DNA from: Nonomuraea indica
GTDB taxonomy: Bacteria > Actinomycetota > Actinomycetes > Streptosporangiales > Streptosporangiaceae
DNA length: 64,000 nucleotides
Assembly: GCF_002850745.1 (NCBI RefSeq)
Contig: NZ_KZ559473.1
Location: forward strand, 227,687 to 291,686
Direction of reading: 5' to 3'
The notes under the pieces were generated by a model that was given only the letters and a program-made list of their open reading frames with translations, had not been told where the DNA came from and searched no databases. The position numbers and the translations under genes are program-made. Of the stretch, positions 50,158 through 58,511 are shown in pieces (position 1 is the stretch's first letter; every line of letters begins with the position of its first letter).

Positions 50158-51200
50158 TTTCTGGCCCTCCAGATCAGGTGAATCAGGTACGGGGCGCCGA
50201 GCACCGCGGTGACGATGCCCACGGGCAGTTCGAGGGGGGAGAACGCCGTGCGGGCGATCAGGTCGGCGCCGGCCGTCAGGACCGCGCCGATGACGGCCGA
50301 CGACAGCAGCGGCGGCTGCGGACAGCGGGCCAGCCGCAGGGCGATCTGCGGCGCCGCCAGGGCGACGAACGCGATCGGGCCGGCCGAGGCGGTGGCCACG
50401 GCGGCCAGCAGGACCGCGGCGAAGATCATCAGAGCGCGGGAGAGGTTCATCCGCACGCCCAGCGCGGTGACCGTGTCGTCGCCGAACCGCAGCGCCGCCA
50501 GCGACCGGGTGCCGAGCAGCGTCAGCGGCACCAGCACGGCCAGGGCCAGGGCCACCGGCACGACGTGCTCCCAGCCGCGGCCGTTCAGCGAACCGCTGAT
50601 CCACACCATCGCCCGGCCCGTGTCGTTGACGTCGCCGACGGTCAGCAGCCAGTACTTCACGTTGGTGAACACCGCGGCCACGCCGATGCCGACCAGGACC
50701 AGCCGGTAGCCGTCGAGGCCGCGCCGCCAGGCCAGCGCGTAGACGGTCACCGCGCCCACCAGGCCGCCGAGCAGGGCCAGCGCCGGGATGCCCACGGCCG
50801 AGAACAGGCCGCTGGCGCCGCCGTACGCGCTGCCGCTGAGCACGACGCCGGCCACGACCGCGACCGAGGCGCCGGTCGTGACGCCGAGGATCTCCGGGCT
50901 GGCCAGCGGGTTGCGCGCGATGGACTGGATGATCGCGCCGGACAGCGCGAGGGCGCCCCCGACCAGCGCCCCGGTCAGCGCGCGCGGCAGGCGGAGCTCC
51001 ATGACCACGAAGTGGCCGGCGTCCGCCGGGTCGAACGTGGCCCGCACGACCTCCGCGAGGCTCATGTCGATGTCGCCGAGGCGCATGTTCAGGGCCATGA
51101 GCAGGCCGAGCAGCAGCAGCCCGGCCAGCGTGAGCACGGTGCCGCGCAGCCGTACCTGCCAGGACAGGCCGCCCACGCGCAGCGGGAAGGCGGTCATCAC
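50154..51200 (-). CDS. Iron-siderophore ABC transporter, permease 2 (FecCD family)
   Basis: 348 residues with about nine membrane segments. RLPRALTGALVGGALALSGAIIQSIARNPLASPEILG is the FecCD signature region (about 70-106). It pairs with the other permease to form the membrane channel. Overlaps both neighbours by four bases. Confidence 0.93.
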   Translation of the reverse strand: MMTAFPLRVGGLSWQVRLRGTVLTLAGLLLLGLLMALNMRLGDIDMSLAEVVRATFDPADAGHFVVMELRLPRALTGALVGGALALSGAIIQSIARNPLASPEILGVTTGASVAVVAGVVLSGSAYGGASGLFSAVGIPALALLGGLVGAVTVYALAWRRGLDGYRLVLVGIGVAAVFTNVKYWLLTVGDVNDTGRAMVWISGSLNGRGWEHVVPVALALAVLVPLTLLGTRSLAALRFGDDTVTALGVRMNLSRALMIFAAVLLAAVATASAGPIAFVALAAPQIALRLARCPQPPLLSSAVIGAVLTAGADLIARTAFSPLELPVGIVTAVLGAPYLIHLIWRARK

Positions 51201-52231
51201 AGCCTCACCGGCTTCCGGCGGCGCACCAGCGCGACGAAGAAGGGCGCGCCGATCAGGGCCAGCACCACTCCGACCTCCAGTTCCCCCGGCGGGGCGACGA
51301 CCCGGCCGATCACGTCGGCGAGCAGCAGCAGCGCGGCGCCGGCGAGCCCGGAGTAGGGCACCAGCCAGCGGTGGTCGGTGCCGGACAGCGGCCGCGTCAG
51401 GTGCGGCACGAGCAGCCCGACGAACGCCAGCGCCCCGCAGGCGGCCACCGAGGCGCCGGTGAGCAGCGTGACGGCGGTGACGCCGACGGCGCGGGTCAGC
51501 GCGATGTTCTGGCCCAGGCCGCGGGCCACGTCCTCGCCGAGCGACAGCGCGTTCAGGCCCGGCGTGTTGGCCATGGCCAGCACCAGCCCGGCCACGATGA
51601 ACGGCAGCACCTGCCAGACCACGTCGGCCCCGCGGGCGGCGATCGAGCCGGCCTGCCAGAACCTGAAGACGTCCATGGCCTGCTCGTCCAGCAGCACGAT
51701 GGCGGAGGTCAGCCCGTACAGGAAGGCGCTGACGGCGGTGCCGGCGAGCGCCAGCGTCACCGGAGTGGGACCGCCCCGGCCGCCGACCATGCCGAGCGCG
51801 AAGACTCCGACGCTGGCGAGCAGGGCGCCGGCCAGGCCGAACCAGATGTAGGCGAACAGGCTCTGCGCGCCGAGCAGGATGATCGAGGACACCATCGCGA
51901 AGGCCGCGCCCTGGGTGACGCCCAGCAGGCCCGGGTCGGCGAGGGGGTTGCGGGTGTGACCCTGCATGAGCGCGCCGGCCACGCCCAGCGCGAGGCCGGC
52001 CAGCACGCCGAGCGCCGTCCTCGGCAGGCGAAGGGAGCGGATGACGATGTCGTTCTCGGTGCCGGTCGGGTCCGTGAGCGCCCGCCAGGCGTCGGGGAGC
52101 GGGACGGACTTGGCGCCGATCGTGATGCTGAGCACCACCGCCAGCCCCAGGGCGGCGAGGAGGCCGGTGAGCACGAGGAACCGCCGGCGGCGGAGGTCGT
52201 GGAGGCGCGGCGCGACGGCTGTTGCGGTCAC
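51197..52231 (-). CDS. Iron-siderophore ABC transporter, permease 1 (FecCD family)
   Basis: 344 residues, about nine membrane segments, with SLRLPRTALGVLAGLALGVAGALMQG and NPLADPGLLGVTQGAA. The GTG start at 52231 follows GGGAGGA. First gene of the operon, divergent from the binding-protein gene and sharing the iron box with it. Confidence 0.93.
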   Translation of the reverse strand: MTATAVAPRLHDLRRRRFLVLTGLLAALGLAVVLSITIGAKSVPLPDAWRALTDPTGTENDIVIRSLRLPRTALGVLAGLALGVAGALMQGHTRNPLADPGLLGVTQGAAFAMVSSIILLGAQSLFAYIWFGLAGALLASVGVFALGMVGGRGGPTPVTLALAGTAVSAFLYGLTSAIVLLDEQAMDVFRFWQAGSIAARGADVVWQVLPFIVAGLVLAMANTPGLNALSLGEDVARGLGQNIALTRAVGVTAVTLLTGASVAACGALAFVGLLVPHLTRPLSGTDHRWLVPYSGLAGAALLLLADVIGRVVAPPGELEVGVVLALIGAPFFVALVRRRKPVRL

Positions 52232-52277
52232 GTGTGTTCCTCCCAGCGTTTGCCCGATCCCCGTGAAGTATGTCAGC

Positions 52278-52296
52278 TTAGGCAGGGCTAACCTAA
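52278..52296. promoter_or_regulatory. IdeR/DmdR iron box
   Basis: TTAGGCAGGGCTAACCTAA matches 16 of 19 positions of the consensus TTAGGTTAGGCTAACCTAA bound by iron-loaded IdeR/DmdR1. It lies in the 105-bp divergent gap between permease 1 and the binding protein, so both sides would be repressed when iron is plentiful. GCCTAA at 52306 may be a second half-site. Confidence 0.85.
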
Positions 52297-52336
52297 ATAA
52301 GGGTCGCCTAAACTTTTACGAGGGAGAGGGATTCCG

Positions 52337-53329
52337 ATGAGAGCGTTGCGCGCGTTCGCAGGCGCCGTGGCCCTGGTCGCGGGGCTGGCGGCCTGCGGCT
52401 CGACAGACTCCGCGGCCCCGGCGGCCACCGGTCAGGCCAGCCAGGGCGGAGCGCCGTTCCGCACCATCAAGCACGCCATGGGCGAGACGGTGATCCCGAC
52501 CCAGCCCAAGCGCGTCGTGGCCCTCGACCAGAGCTTCGTCGACGCGGTCCTCACCCTCGAGACGCCGGTGGTCGGCTACACGACCTACCGGTCGATCGAG
52601 GACAAGCTCCCCGACTACCTGGGCACGGTCGCCGCCGAGCACGGCAAGGAGGCCACCCCGGTCGGCACCCTGGAGGAGCCGAGCCTGGAGAAGATCGCGG
52701 CACTCAAGCCCGACCTGATCGTCTCCGCCAAGGTCCGGCACGAGGCCCTCTACGACAAGCTCGCCAAGATCGCTCCGACGGTCTTCAGCGAGACGACCGG
52801 CGCCATCTGGAAGGAGAACCTCCGCCTCGTCGGCCAGGCGCTCGGCAAGGAGGACCTCGCCGACACCAGGCTCAAGGAGTTCGAGGAGCGCGCCGGCAAG
52901 ATCGGCACGGCGATCAAGGAGAAGAAGGACGGCAAGCTGCCCACCATCTCCATCGTCCGGTTCGCCGGCGAGCCCACGGTCCGGCTGTACGTGGAGAAGT
53001 CGTACTCGGGCCTGGTCATGAAGGACGTCGGGTTCCCCCGGCCGGAGGGCCAGCCCACCGTCGCGGACTCGATCGTGGTGGACGTCAGCCAGGAGCGCAT
53101 CGCCGACCTCGACGCCGACCACATCTTCGTCGCGACCTACCCCGACCCCACCAGCGAGGGGCCCAAGGCGAAGTTCGTCGGCAACCCGCTGTGGAACAAG
53201 CTCAAGGGCGAGAAGCACGAGGTGAACGACCAGACGTGGATGACCGCGGTCGGCATCCAGGGCGCCCACGCGATGCTCGACGACGTGGCCAAGATCTTCG
53301 AGGTGGACCCGGCGAAGGCCACCTCGTAG
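52337..53329 (+). CDS. Siderophore-binding lipoprotein (FecB/FhuD type)
   Basis: 330 residues. Lipobox LAAC with Cys20 after a hydrophobic signal; mature protein anchored outside the membrane. The class III periplasmic-binding fold is visible: PKRVVALDQSFVDAVLTLE (about 56-74), SLEKIAALKPDLIV, and a second lobe after a long connecting helix. The ligand, probably a hydroxamate or catecholate siderophore, is not identifiable. GGGAGAGGG before the ATG. Under the iron box, divergent from the permease-ATPase operon. Confidence 0.92.
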   Translation: MRALRAFAGAVALVAGLAACGSTDSAAPAATGQASQGGAPFRTIKHAMGETVIPTQPKRVVALDQSFVDAVLTLETPVVGYTTYRSIEDKLPDYLGTVAAEHGKEATPVGTLEEPSLEKIAALKPDLIVSAKVRHEALYDKLAKIAPTVFSETTGAIWKENLRLVGQALGKEDLADTRLKEFEERAGKIGTAIKEKKDGKLPTISIVRFAGEPTVRLYVEKSYSGLVMKDVGFPRPEGQPTVADSIVVDVSQERIADLDADHIFVATYPDPTSEGPKAKFVGNPLWNKLKGEKHEVNDQTWMTAVGIQGAHAMLDDVAKIFEVDPAKATS

Positions 53330-53369
53330 TCCTCCCCGAGACCGGCCTCCGAGCGGGCCTCGACGGGCG

Positions 53370-54449
53370 TCACCCGGGCAGGAAGGCACGCAGGTCGGCC
53401 AGGTGCGGGTGGACGTCGAGGCCCTGGGCGGCGAGCCAGGCCGGGTCGCAGTAGGTGCCCCGGTATCTCTCGCCGCCGTCGCAGATGAGGGTGACGACGC
53501 TGCCGCGCTCCCCGGCCTCGCGCATCTCCTTGATCAGCTCGACGCAGGCGGCGACGTTGGTGCCGGTGGACCCGCCGACGTCGCGGCCGGTCACCTCGCG
53601 CACCCAGTGCATGGCGGCGATGGACCGGGCGTCGGGCACGGCCACCATCCGGTCGATCACGGTCGGCTGGAACGACGGCTCCACCCGGGGGCGGCCGATG
53701 CCCTCGATGCGCGAGCCGCGGGCGGTGACCGAGGGGTCGCCGGAGACCCAGCTCGGGTAGAAGGCCGAACCCTCCGGATCGGCGACGGCCAGGCGCGTGG
53801 GGTGGCGGCGGTAGCGGAGGTAGCGGCCGATCGTGGAGGACGTGCCGCCGGTGCCGGCGCCGACGACGATCCAGGTGGGCACCGGATGCGGCTCCAGCGC
53901 CATCTGCGAGAAGATCGACTCGGCGATGTTGTTGTTGCCCCGCCAGTCCGTCGCCCGCTCGGCGTAGGTGAACTGGTCCATGAAGTGGCCGCCCGTCTCG
54001 GCGGCGAGCCGGTGCGACTCCTCGTAGATCGTGGTGGGGTCGTCGACCAGATGACACTTGCCGCCGTAGAACTCGATCAGGTGACACTTCTCCGGCGAGG
54101 TGGAGGCGGGCATCACCGCGATGAACGGCAGGCCGAGCAGCCTCGCGAAGTACGCCTCGCTCACCGCCGTCGACCCGCTGGACGCCTCGACGATCGTGGT
54201 GGTGGGACCGATCCAGCCGTTGGCCAGGCCGTACAGGAACAGGGAGCGGGCCAGCCGGTGCTTGAGTGAACCGGTGGGGTGCACCGACTCGTCTTTCAAG
54301 TAGAGGTTTACCCCCCACTGCGGGGGCAGCGGAAAGACATGCAGGTGCGTGTCACAGCTCCGGTTGGCGTCGGCCTCCACCTTGCGGATGGCCTCCGCCA
54401 CCCAGTGACGCGTGCCGGTGTCATGACGATCGACAAAATCCATGGTCAT
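53370..54449 (-). CDS. PLP-dependent cysteine synthase-family enzyme, Cds1-like
   Basis: 359 residues, fold type II. The PLP lysine is K63 in GSLKHRLA, SSGSTAVSEAY is the substrate loop and GAGTGGTSSTIGRYLR the phosphate-binding loop. It differs from CysK/CysM in length and in NRSCDTHLHVFPLPP near the N-terminus. The pattern matches the actinobacterial family that includes mycobacterial Cds1, an L-cysteine desulfhydrase releasing H2S. A cysteine synthase activity is the alternative. Starts MTMDFVDRHD at 54449. Divergent from a SigR-type sigma gene. Confidence 0.85.
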   Translation of the reverse strand: MTMDFVDRHDTGTRHWVAEAIRKVEADANRSCDTHLHVFPLPPQWGVNLYLKDESVHPTGSLKHRLARSLFLYGLANGWIGPTTTIVEASSGSTAVSEAYFARLLGLPFIAVMPASTSPEKCHLIEFYGGKCHLVDDPTTIYEESHRLAAETGGHFMDQFTYAERATDWRGNNNIAESIFSQMALEPHPVPTWIVVGAGTGGTSSTIGRYLRYRRHPTRLAVADPEGSAFYPSWVSGDPSVTARGSRIEGIGRPRVEPSFQPTVIDRMVAVPDARSIAAMHWVREVTGRDVGGSTGTNVAACVELIKEMREAGERGSVVTLICDGGERYRGTYCDPAWLAAQGLDVHPHLADLRAFLPG

Positions 54450-54468
54450 ACGCTATCTCATGTGACTC

Positions 54469-54487
54469 TTGCCACTTTTTCTGGCAA
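54469..54487. promoter_or_regulatory. Palindrome TTGCCA-N7-TGGCAA
   Basis: A perfect 6-6 inverted repeat, 20 bases upstream of the Cds1-like start and in the divergent gap to the sigma gene. Read on the minus strand the right arm is TTGCCA, a possible -35 for the Cds1-like gene, so a bound regulator would block it. Confidence 0.55.
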
Positions 54488-54593
54488 ATCGGAAGGGCAG
54501 TGTTATGGTAATGAGACAAGTCCAGCCGTGGACGTGATAACGCACGCCGCGAGCCAGATGGACTCTTCACCTCTCTGACCAGGCGTAACCGCT

Positions 54594-54616
54594 AACGCCG
54601 CCCTTACGGGCGCGTT
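54594..54616 (+). promoter_or_regulatory. Hairpin in the sigma-factor 5' region
   Basis: AACG(C)CGCCC pairs with GGGCGCGTT around a TTAC loop. It lies 65 bases before the sigma start. Role unknown; it may affect mRNA stability. Confidence 0.35.
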
Positions 54617-54681
54617 GCCATCATGGATCTACTATCGGCGGCCTGTGCCGGGATGGGGATACAGCGCTAGGGGGATATGAC

Positions 54682-55275
54682 TTGATCACTATGACCGACG
54701 AGCAGCGTCAGGACTGGTTCGAGCGCGACGTCGTGCCCGTGACGTCGCAGCTTTTCGCCTCCGCGATGCGCCTGACCCGCAACACGGCCGACGCGGAGGA
54801 TCTCGTCCAGGAGACGGTCGCCAAGGCCTACACCTCCTACCACCAGTTCCGCGAGGGCACCAACCTCAAGGCCTGGCTGCACCGTATCCTCACCAACAAC
54901 TTCATCAACGACTACCGCAAGCGGCAGCGTTCTCCCAAACTGTCCGCCGCCGAGGACGTCGAGGACTGGCAGCTGCACGCGGCCGAGTCGCACTCCTCCA
55001 CCGGCCTGAAGTCGGCCGAGATGGAGGCGCTCGACCGGCTGCCGGACAGTGTCGTGATGAACGCCCTCCGCTCGCTCCCCGAGGACTTCCGCGTCGCCGT
55101 CTACCTGGCGGACGTCGAGGGCTTCCCCTACAAGGAGATCGCCGAGCGCATGGGCACCCCGATCGGCACGGTGATGTCCCGTCTGCACCGTGGCCGCCGC
55201 CAGCTTCGCGGGATGCTCGAGTCGTACGCCCGCGAGGAGGGCGCCATCCGCGTCCCCGCGCAGAGCGCGGCCTGA
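54682..55275 (+). CDS. ECF sigma factor of the SigR/SigH (ECF12) type
   Basis: 197 residues. Region 2 reads ASAMRLTRNTADAEDLVQETVAKAYTSYHQFREGTNLKAWL (-10 recognition). Region 4 reads LRSLPEDFRVAVYLADVEGFPYKEIAERMG (-35 recognition). This pattern matches SigR/SigH, which respond to thiol-oxidative stress under the zinc anti-sigma factor RsrA/RshA. No RsrA gene follows here, which is unusual. TTG 54682 is chosen because AGGGGG lies six bases upstream; ATG 54691 is the alternative. It faces a MEDS-HATPase gene 10 bp away. Confidence 0.9.
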   Translation: MITMTDEQRQDWFERDVVPVTSQLFASAMRLTRNTADAEDLVQETVAKAYTSYHQFREGTNLKAWLHRILTNNFINDYRKRQRSPKLSAAEDVEDWQLHAAESHSSTGLKSAEMEALDRLPDSVVMNALRSLPEDFRVAVYLADVEGFPYKEIAERMGTPIGTVMSRLHRGRRQLRGMLESYAREEGAIRVPAQSAA

Positions 55276-55285
55276 GCCGCCGGTC

Positions 55286-56233
55286 TCATCCGGCGCTCAG
55301 GCGCATGTGCAGGCGGACGCGCAGCGTCCCCCGGTCGGCGCGCAACTCGACGTGGTCGCAGAGCTGCCTGCTGATCCAGAGCCCGTACCCCCGTGAGGCC
55401 TCGGGCTCCGGCGGCAGGTAGCCGGGCAGCGGGTCGTCCAGCGCGCCACCCGTGTCGGCGATCTCGCAGACCAGCTCCCTTCCGTTGACCCACATCCTGA
55501 TCGTCCCGTGCCCGGCGCCGTGCTCGACGCTGTTGGCGGCGATCTCCGAGACTCCCAGCACCAGCGACGCGACCAGGTCGCGGTCCATCCCGGCCGCTCT
55601 GGCGTAGTCGCCGACCGCGTGCCTGAGCGCCTTCAGCTCGGGGGCGGTGAAGCGCAGCGACTCCACCCGCCCGCCCGGGTCCGGCAGCGGCGCGTGGTCG
55701 CCGTCGAGCACCAGCTCGTGCGGCCGGACGTACGCCCCGCTCGCCGCCTCGCCGTGCGGGCCGAGCACGAGGGGGTGGGTGCGCTCCACGTGCGCGAGCA
55801 CCTCAGGGGGCACCCGGTGGCGGTCGTAGGGACACAGCAGCCACGCCGCCGTGTCGCGCAGTGCCACGTTGAGCACCGACTCGTAGCGGATCCACGCCCG
55901 CGTCTCCCGCTCGCCGCGGCCCGTCCAGATGGGCTCGCCCACGATGAGGGCCCGCCCCTCCGTCGCGTACTCGTGGTACGCGGCCAGCGTCCGCTGCGGA
56001 TGGGTGTACCAGGAGGCCGCGATCCTGCCGTCGATCCGGCCCGCGTCGCGGCCGAGTGCCTCGGTCAGCAGGGCGAGCTTGGCCGTGCAGGTGACGACGA
56101 GCACCCGCCTGCCGTCGTCGAGGGCCTCGCGCACGCCCGGCAGCACCAGGGCGGTGAACCGCTCGTCGGAGTCGTACGGCAACGCGACATGCCGCGACGA
56201 CTCGCCCTCGGGTGGGGGCCGGCCTGGGCGCAC
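55286..56233 (-). CDS. MEDS domain/HATPase anti-sigma-like regulator
   Basis: 315 residues. The first half (about 15-165) is a MEDS domain (HVALPYDSDERFTALVLPGVREALDDG, RIDGRIAASWYTHP), a RecA-derived sensory module. The second half (about 190-312) is a GHKL ATPase of the RsbW/serine-kinase type: N box GVSEIAANSVEHG, G1 box ADTGGALDD and G2 box SRGYGLWISRQL. No histidine phospho-acceptor domain is present. Such proteins are annotated RsbA-family anti-sigma regulators. The GTG start appears leaderless. Its target sigma or anti-anti-sigma factor is not identified. Confidence 0.85.
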   Translation of the reverse strand: MRPGRPPPEGESSRHVALPYDSDERFTALVLPGVREALDDGRRVLVVTCTAKLALLTEALGRDAGRIDGRIAASWYTHPQRTLAAYHEYATEGRALIVGEPIWTGRGERETRAWIRYESVLNVALRDTAAWLLCPYDRHRVPPEVLAHVERTHPLVLGPHGEAASGAYVRPHELVLDGDHAPLPDPGGRVESLRFTAPELKALRHAVGDYARAAGMDRDLVASLVLGVSEIAANSVEHGAGHGTIRMWVNGRELVCEIADTGGALDDPLPGYLPPEPEASRGYGLWISRQLCDHVELRADRGTLRVRLHMRLSAG

Positions 56234-56239
56234 GGGCGA

Positions 56240-56268
56240 AAGGTAGCAAGCGCTTGCGTGTTATGCAA
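56240..56268 (-). promoter_or_regulatory. MEDS-HATPase promoter with palindromic operator in the spacer
   Basis: On the minus strand TTGCAT (56268-56263) and TACCTT (56245-56240) are spaced 17 bases, and the GTG start is six bases after the -10 (leaderless). The spacer contains GCAAGCGCTTGC (56246-56257), a perfect 12-bp palindrome. The -35 overlaps the stop region of the upstream EamA gene. Confidence 0.65.
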
Positions 56269-57094
56269 CGGCTATGAGGGCCACCGCCCCGAGTGCGCAG
56301 GCCACGCCGGTGATCTGGATCGGGTGCAGCCGTTCGCCGAGCACCTGCCGGGCCAGCAGCAGCGTGCTGGCCGGGTAGAGGGAGACCAGCACGGCCACCA
56401 GGCTCAGCATGCCCTGGCGCTGGGCGAGCAGGTAGAGGACGTTGGCCGCCATGTCGAGCACGCCCGCCGCGATGATCACCCGCAGTGCCCCGCGACCGGG
56501 CCGCAGCGCCCGGCCGGTGGCGACGGCGACCAGCGCCACCAGCGTCACGGACGACAGCCGCGCGCCCACCAGCGGCCACAGGCCGGAGCCGTCCGGGGCC
56601 ATGGCGAGCAGCACGAAGAAGCCGCCGAAGCCGGCCCCGGCCGCCAGCGCGACGAGCACCGAGCCGACCGAGCCACCCCTGGCGGCCGACCGGTCCTGGC
56701 TGACGAGCAGCACCGCGCCGAGCGCGAGCGCCACCCCGGCGAGCGCCGCCGGCTCCGGGCGGTCACCGGTCGCCAGCCCGAACAGCACGGGGAGCGCCGC
56801 CGAGGTCACCGCCGCGACGGGGGCGACCACCGACATGACGCCCGTGGCGAGCGCCCGGTAGAACAGCACCAGCCCGCCGGCCCCGGCCAGGCCCGCGCCG
56901 AGCCCCCACAGCAGCGCCTCGCCGGTGAGCGCGCCGGGCAGCAGCGGCAGCAGGGCGAGGACCAGCACCAGGCCGGCGACCTGCGACAGCGCCACGACCG
57001 GCAGCACCCGCGAGCGCCGGGTGGCCAGCCCGCCGAGGAAGTCGGCCGTTCCGTACACCAGCGCGCACGCCGTCGCCAGGACCACCGCAGTCAC
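56261..57094 (-). CDS. EamA/DMT family transporter
   Basis: 277 residues with about ten membrane segments in two EamA repeats (AVVLATACALVYGTADFLGGLA at the N-terminus; GERLHPIQITGVACALGAVALIA at the end). Members export amino acids, nucleosides or metabolites; the substrate is unknown. GTG 57094 is chosen; GTG 57127 is possible but its ribosome site is too close. Divergent from an XRE-cupin regulator, a common regulator-exporter pair. Its stop lies in the next gene's promoter. Confidence 0.88.
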   Translation of the reverse strand: MTAVVLATACALVYGTADFLGGLATRRSRVLPVVALSQVAGLVLVLALLPLLPGALTGEALLWGLGAGLAGAGGLVLFYRALATGVMSVVAPVAAVTSAALPVLFGLATGDRPEPAALAGVALALGAVLLVSQDRSAARGGSVGSVLVALAAGAGFGGFFVLLAMAPDGSGLWPLVGARLSSVTLVALVAVATGRALRPGRGALRVIIAAGVLDMAANVLYLLAQRQGMLSLVAVLVSLYPASTLLLARQVLGERLHPIQITGVACALGAVALIAVA

Positions 57095-57122
57095 GTCGCC
57101 ATCCGTTCGTAGTTCACTCGGT

Positions 57123-57161
57123 TGCACTCCTAGTACAACACATTAAGTTCAACTCAGTGCA
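57123..57161. promoter_or_regulatory. Divergent EamA-XRE regulatory region with inverted repeats
   Basis: TGCACT (57123-57128) and AGTGCA (57156-57161) form a widely spaced inverted repeat, and inside it AGTACAAC and GTTCAACT form an imperfect one. TACACT (57174-57179), seven bases before the XRE gene ATG, is a likely -10 for a leaderless mRNA. Confidence 0.45.
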
Positions 57162-57185
57162 CACCGAGGTCACTACACTGTCCTC

Positions 57186-57761
57186 ATGGAGGACCCGGAG
57201 ACCATCACGCAGGCCATCGCCAACAACGTGCGGGCCCAGCGCTCGCACCGCGGGCTGACGCTCGACGCGCTGGCCGCCCGCTCCGGCGTCAGCCGCGGCA
57301 TGCTGGTGCAGGTCGAGCAGGGCAGGACCAACCCGAGCGTCTCCACGCTCACCCGCATCGCCTCCGCCCTCGGCGTGACCGTCGCCAGGCTGGTCGAGGT
57401 GTCCGACGTCCCGGTGGTCAGGGTGGTCGAGCCGTCCGACGTGGTCACCTTCGAGCAGGGCGACGTGCAGGCGCGGCTGCTCGTCGGCGCCGAGTCGCCG
57501 ATGATCCTGGAGCTGTGGGACTGGCGGATCCCGCCTGGCGAGCACCACGACGGCGACGCCCACCCGCCGGGCACCCGCGAGATGCTCACCGTGCTCACCG
57601 GCGAGCTGACCCTGACCGTGTACGGCCGCAGCCACCTGGTCACGGCCGGCGCGGCCGTGCTCTTCGCCGCCGACCGGCCGCACCGCTACGCCAACGCGGG
57701 CGAGGAGGACCTGCGGCTCATCATGGCCGTCGCCGAGCCGCGGGAGGCGCTCGACGCATGA
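57186..57761 (+). CDS. XRE family regulator with C-terminal cupin domain
   Basis: 191 residues. The HTH (about 9-65) reads NNVRAQRSHRGLTLDALAARSGVSRGMLVQVE, the cupin sensor (about 100-185) has RIPPGEHHDGDAHPPGTREML and HLVTAGAAVLFAADRPHRYAN. HxH-type histidines are present, so metal binding is possible. This class often controls the neighbouring EamA exporter and senses small metabolites. The transcript seems leaderless. Confidence 0.92.
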   Translation: MEDPETITQAIANNVRAQRSHRGLTLDALAARSGVSRGMLVQVEQGRTNPSVSTLTRIASALGVTVARLVEVSDVPVVRVVEPSDVVTFEQGDVQARLLVGAESPMILELWDWRIPPGEHHDGDAHPPGTREMLTVLTGELTLTVYGRSHLVTAGAAVLFAADRPHRYANAGEEDLRLIMAVAEPREALDA

Positions 57762-57816
57762 GCCTCCGGCCGCCCGCGAGCGGTGACCGCCGGCACGGCG
57801 TGGGAGGCTTGGACCC

Positions 57817-58467
57817 ATGGGTTTCAGCGGCTTCCCCGACGAGGCTTTCCTGTTCTACGAGGGCCTCGAGGCGGACAACTCCAAGACCTACTTCACCCGC
57901 CACAGGCACCTCTACGAGGAGGCCGTGCGCGCGCCCATGCTCGCCCTGGCGGAGGAGCTCGCCGGGGAGTTCGGGCCGGCCCACCTGTTCCGGCCGCACC
58001 GCGACGTCCGCTACGCCAAGGACAAGTCGCCGTACAAGACCCACCAGGGGGCCTTCGTCGAAGGGCAGCCCGGCATCGGGCTCTACGTCCAGATCGACGT
58101 CGACGGCCTCTGGGTCGCGGGCGGCCTCTACAGTCAGGCGCCCGACCAGATCGCCCGCTACCGCGCCGCCGTGGACGAGGACCTCACCGGCGAGCCCCTG
58201 GAGGCCGTGGTGACCGCGCTGAGGTCGGCGGGCTACGCCGTCGAGGGCGACCGGCTCAAGACCAGGCCGCGCGGCTTCGCCGACGACCACCCGCGCATCG
58301 AGCTGCTGCGCCACAGGTCCCTGTACGCCGGTCGCCGCTACGAGCCGGCGCCGTGGGTGCACACCGCGGAGGTGGCGCAGCGGGTGCGGGAGTGCTGGCA
58401 CGCCTTCGAGCCGCTGGTCGGCTGGCTGTGCGCGCACGTACGGGGCAGCGAGCTGCCGCGCCGCTGA
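57817..58467 (+). CDS. DUF2461 domain-containing protein
   Basis: 216 residues, soluble. GFPDEAFLFYEGLEADNSKTYF at the start and FRPHRDVRYAKDKSPYKTHQGA (about 60-81) are the DUF2461 (TIGR02453) signature. AGGLYSQAPDQIARYR follows. Family function unknown. A separate unit after the XRE gene. Confidence 0.9.
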   Translation: MGFSGFPDEAFLFYEGLEADNSKTYFTRHRHLYEEAVRAPMLALAEELAGEFGPAHLFRPHRDVRYAKDKSPYKTHQGAFVEGQPGIGLYVQIDVDGLWVAGGLYSQAPDQIARYRAAVDEDLTGEPLEAVVTALRSAGYAVEGDRLKTRPRGFADDHPRIELLRHRSLYAGRRYEPAPWVHTAEVAQRVRECWHAFEPLVGWLCAHVRGSELPRR

Positions 58468-58511
58468 CGCGGGGGAGGTTCCGACCGGCGGCGGAAGGGC
58501 GTGGAGGGGTC

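Noticed and set aside
54450..54681. SigR-type autoregulatory promoter before the sigma gene
   Set aside because: GGAAG at 54491 and GGGAT words near 54653 exist, but no GTT at 18-19 bases after them, so the match is not better than chance.
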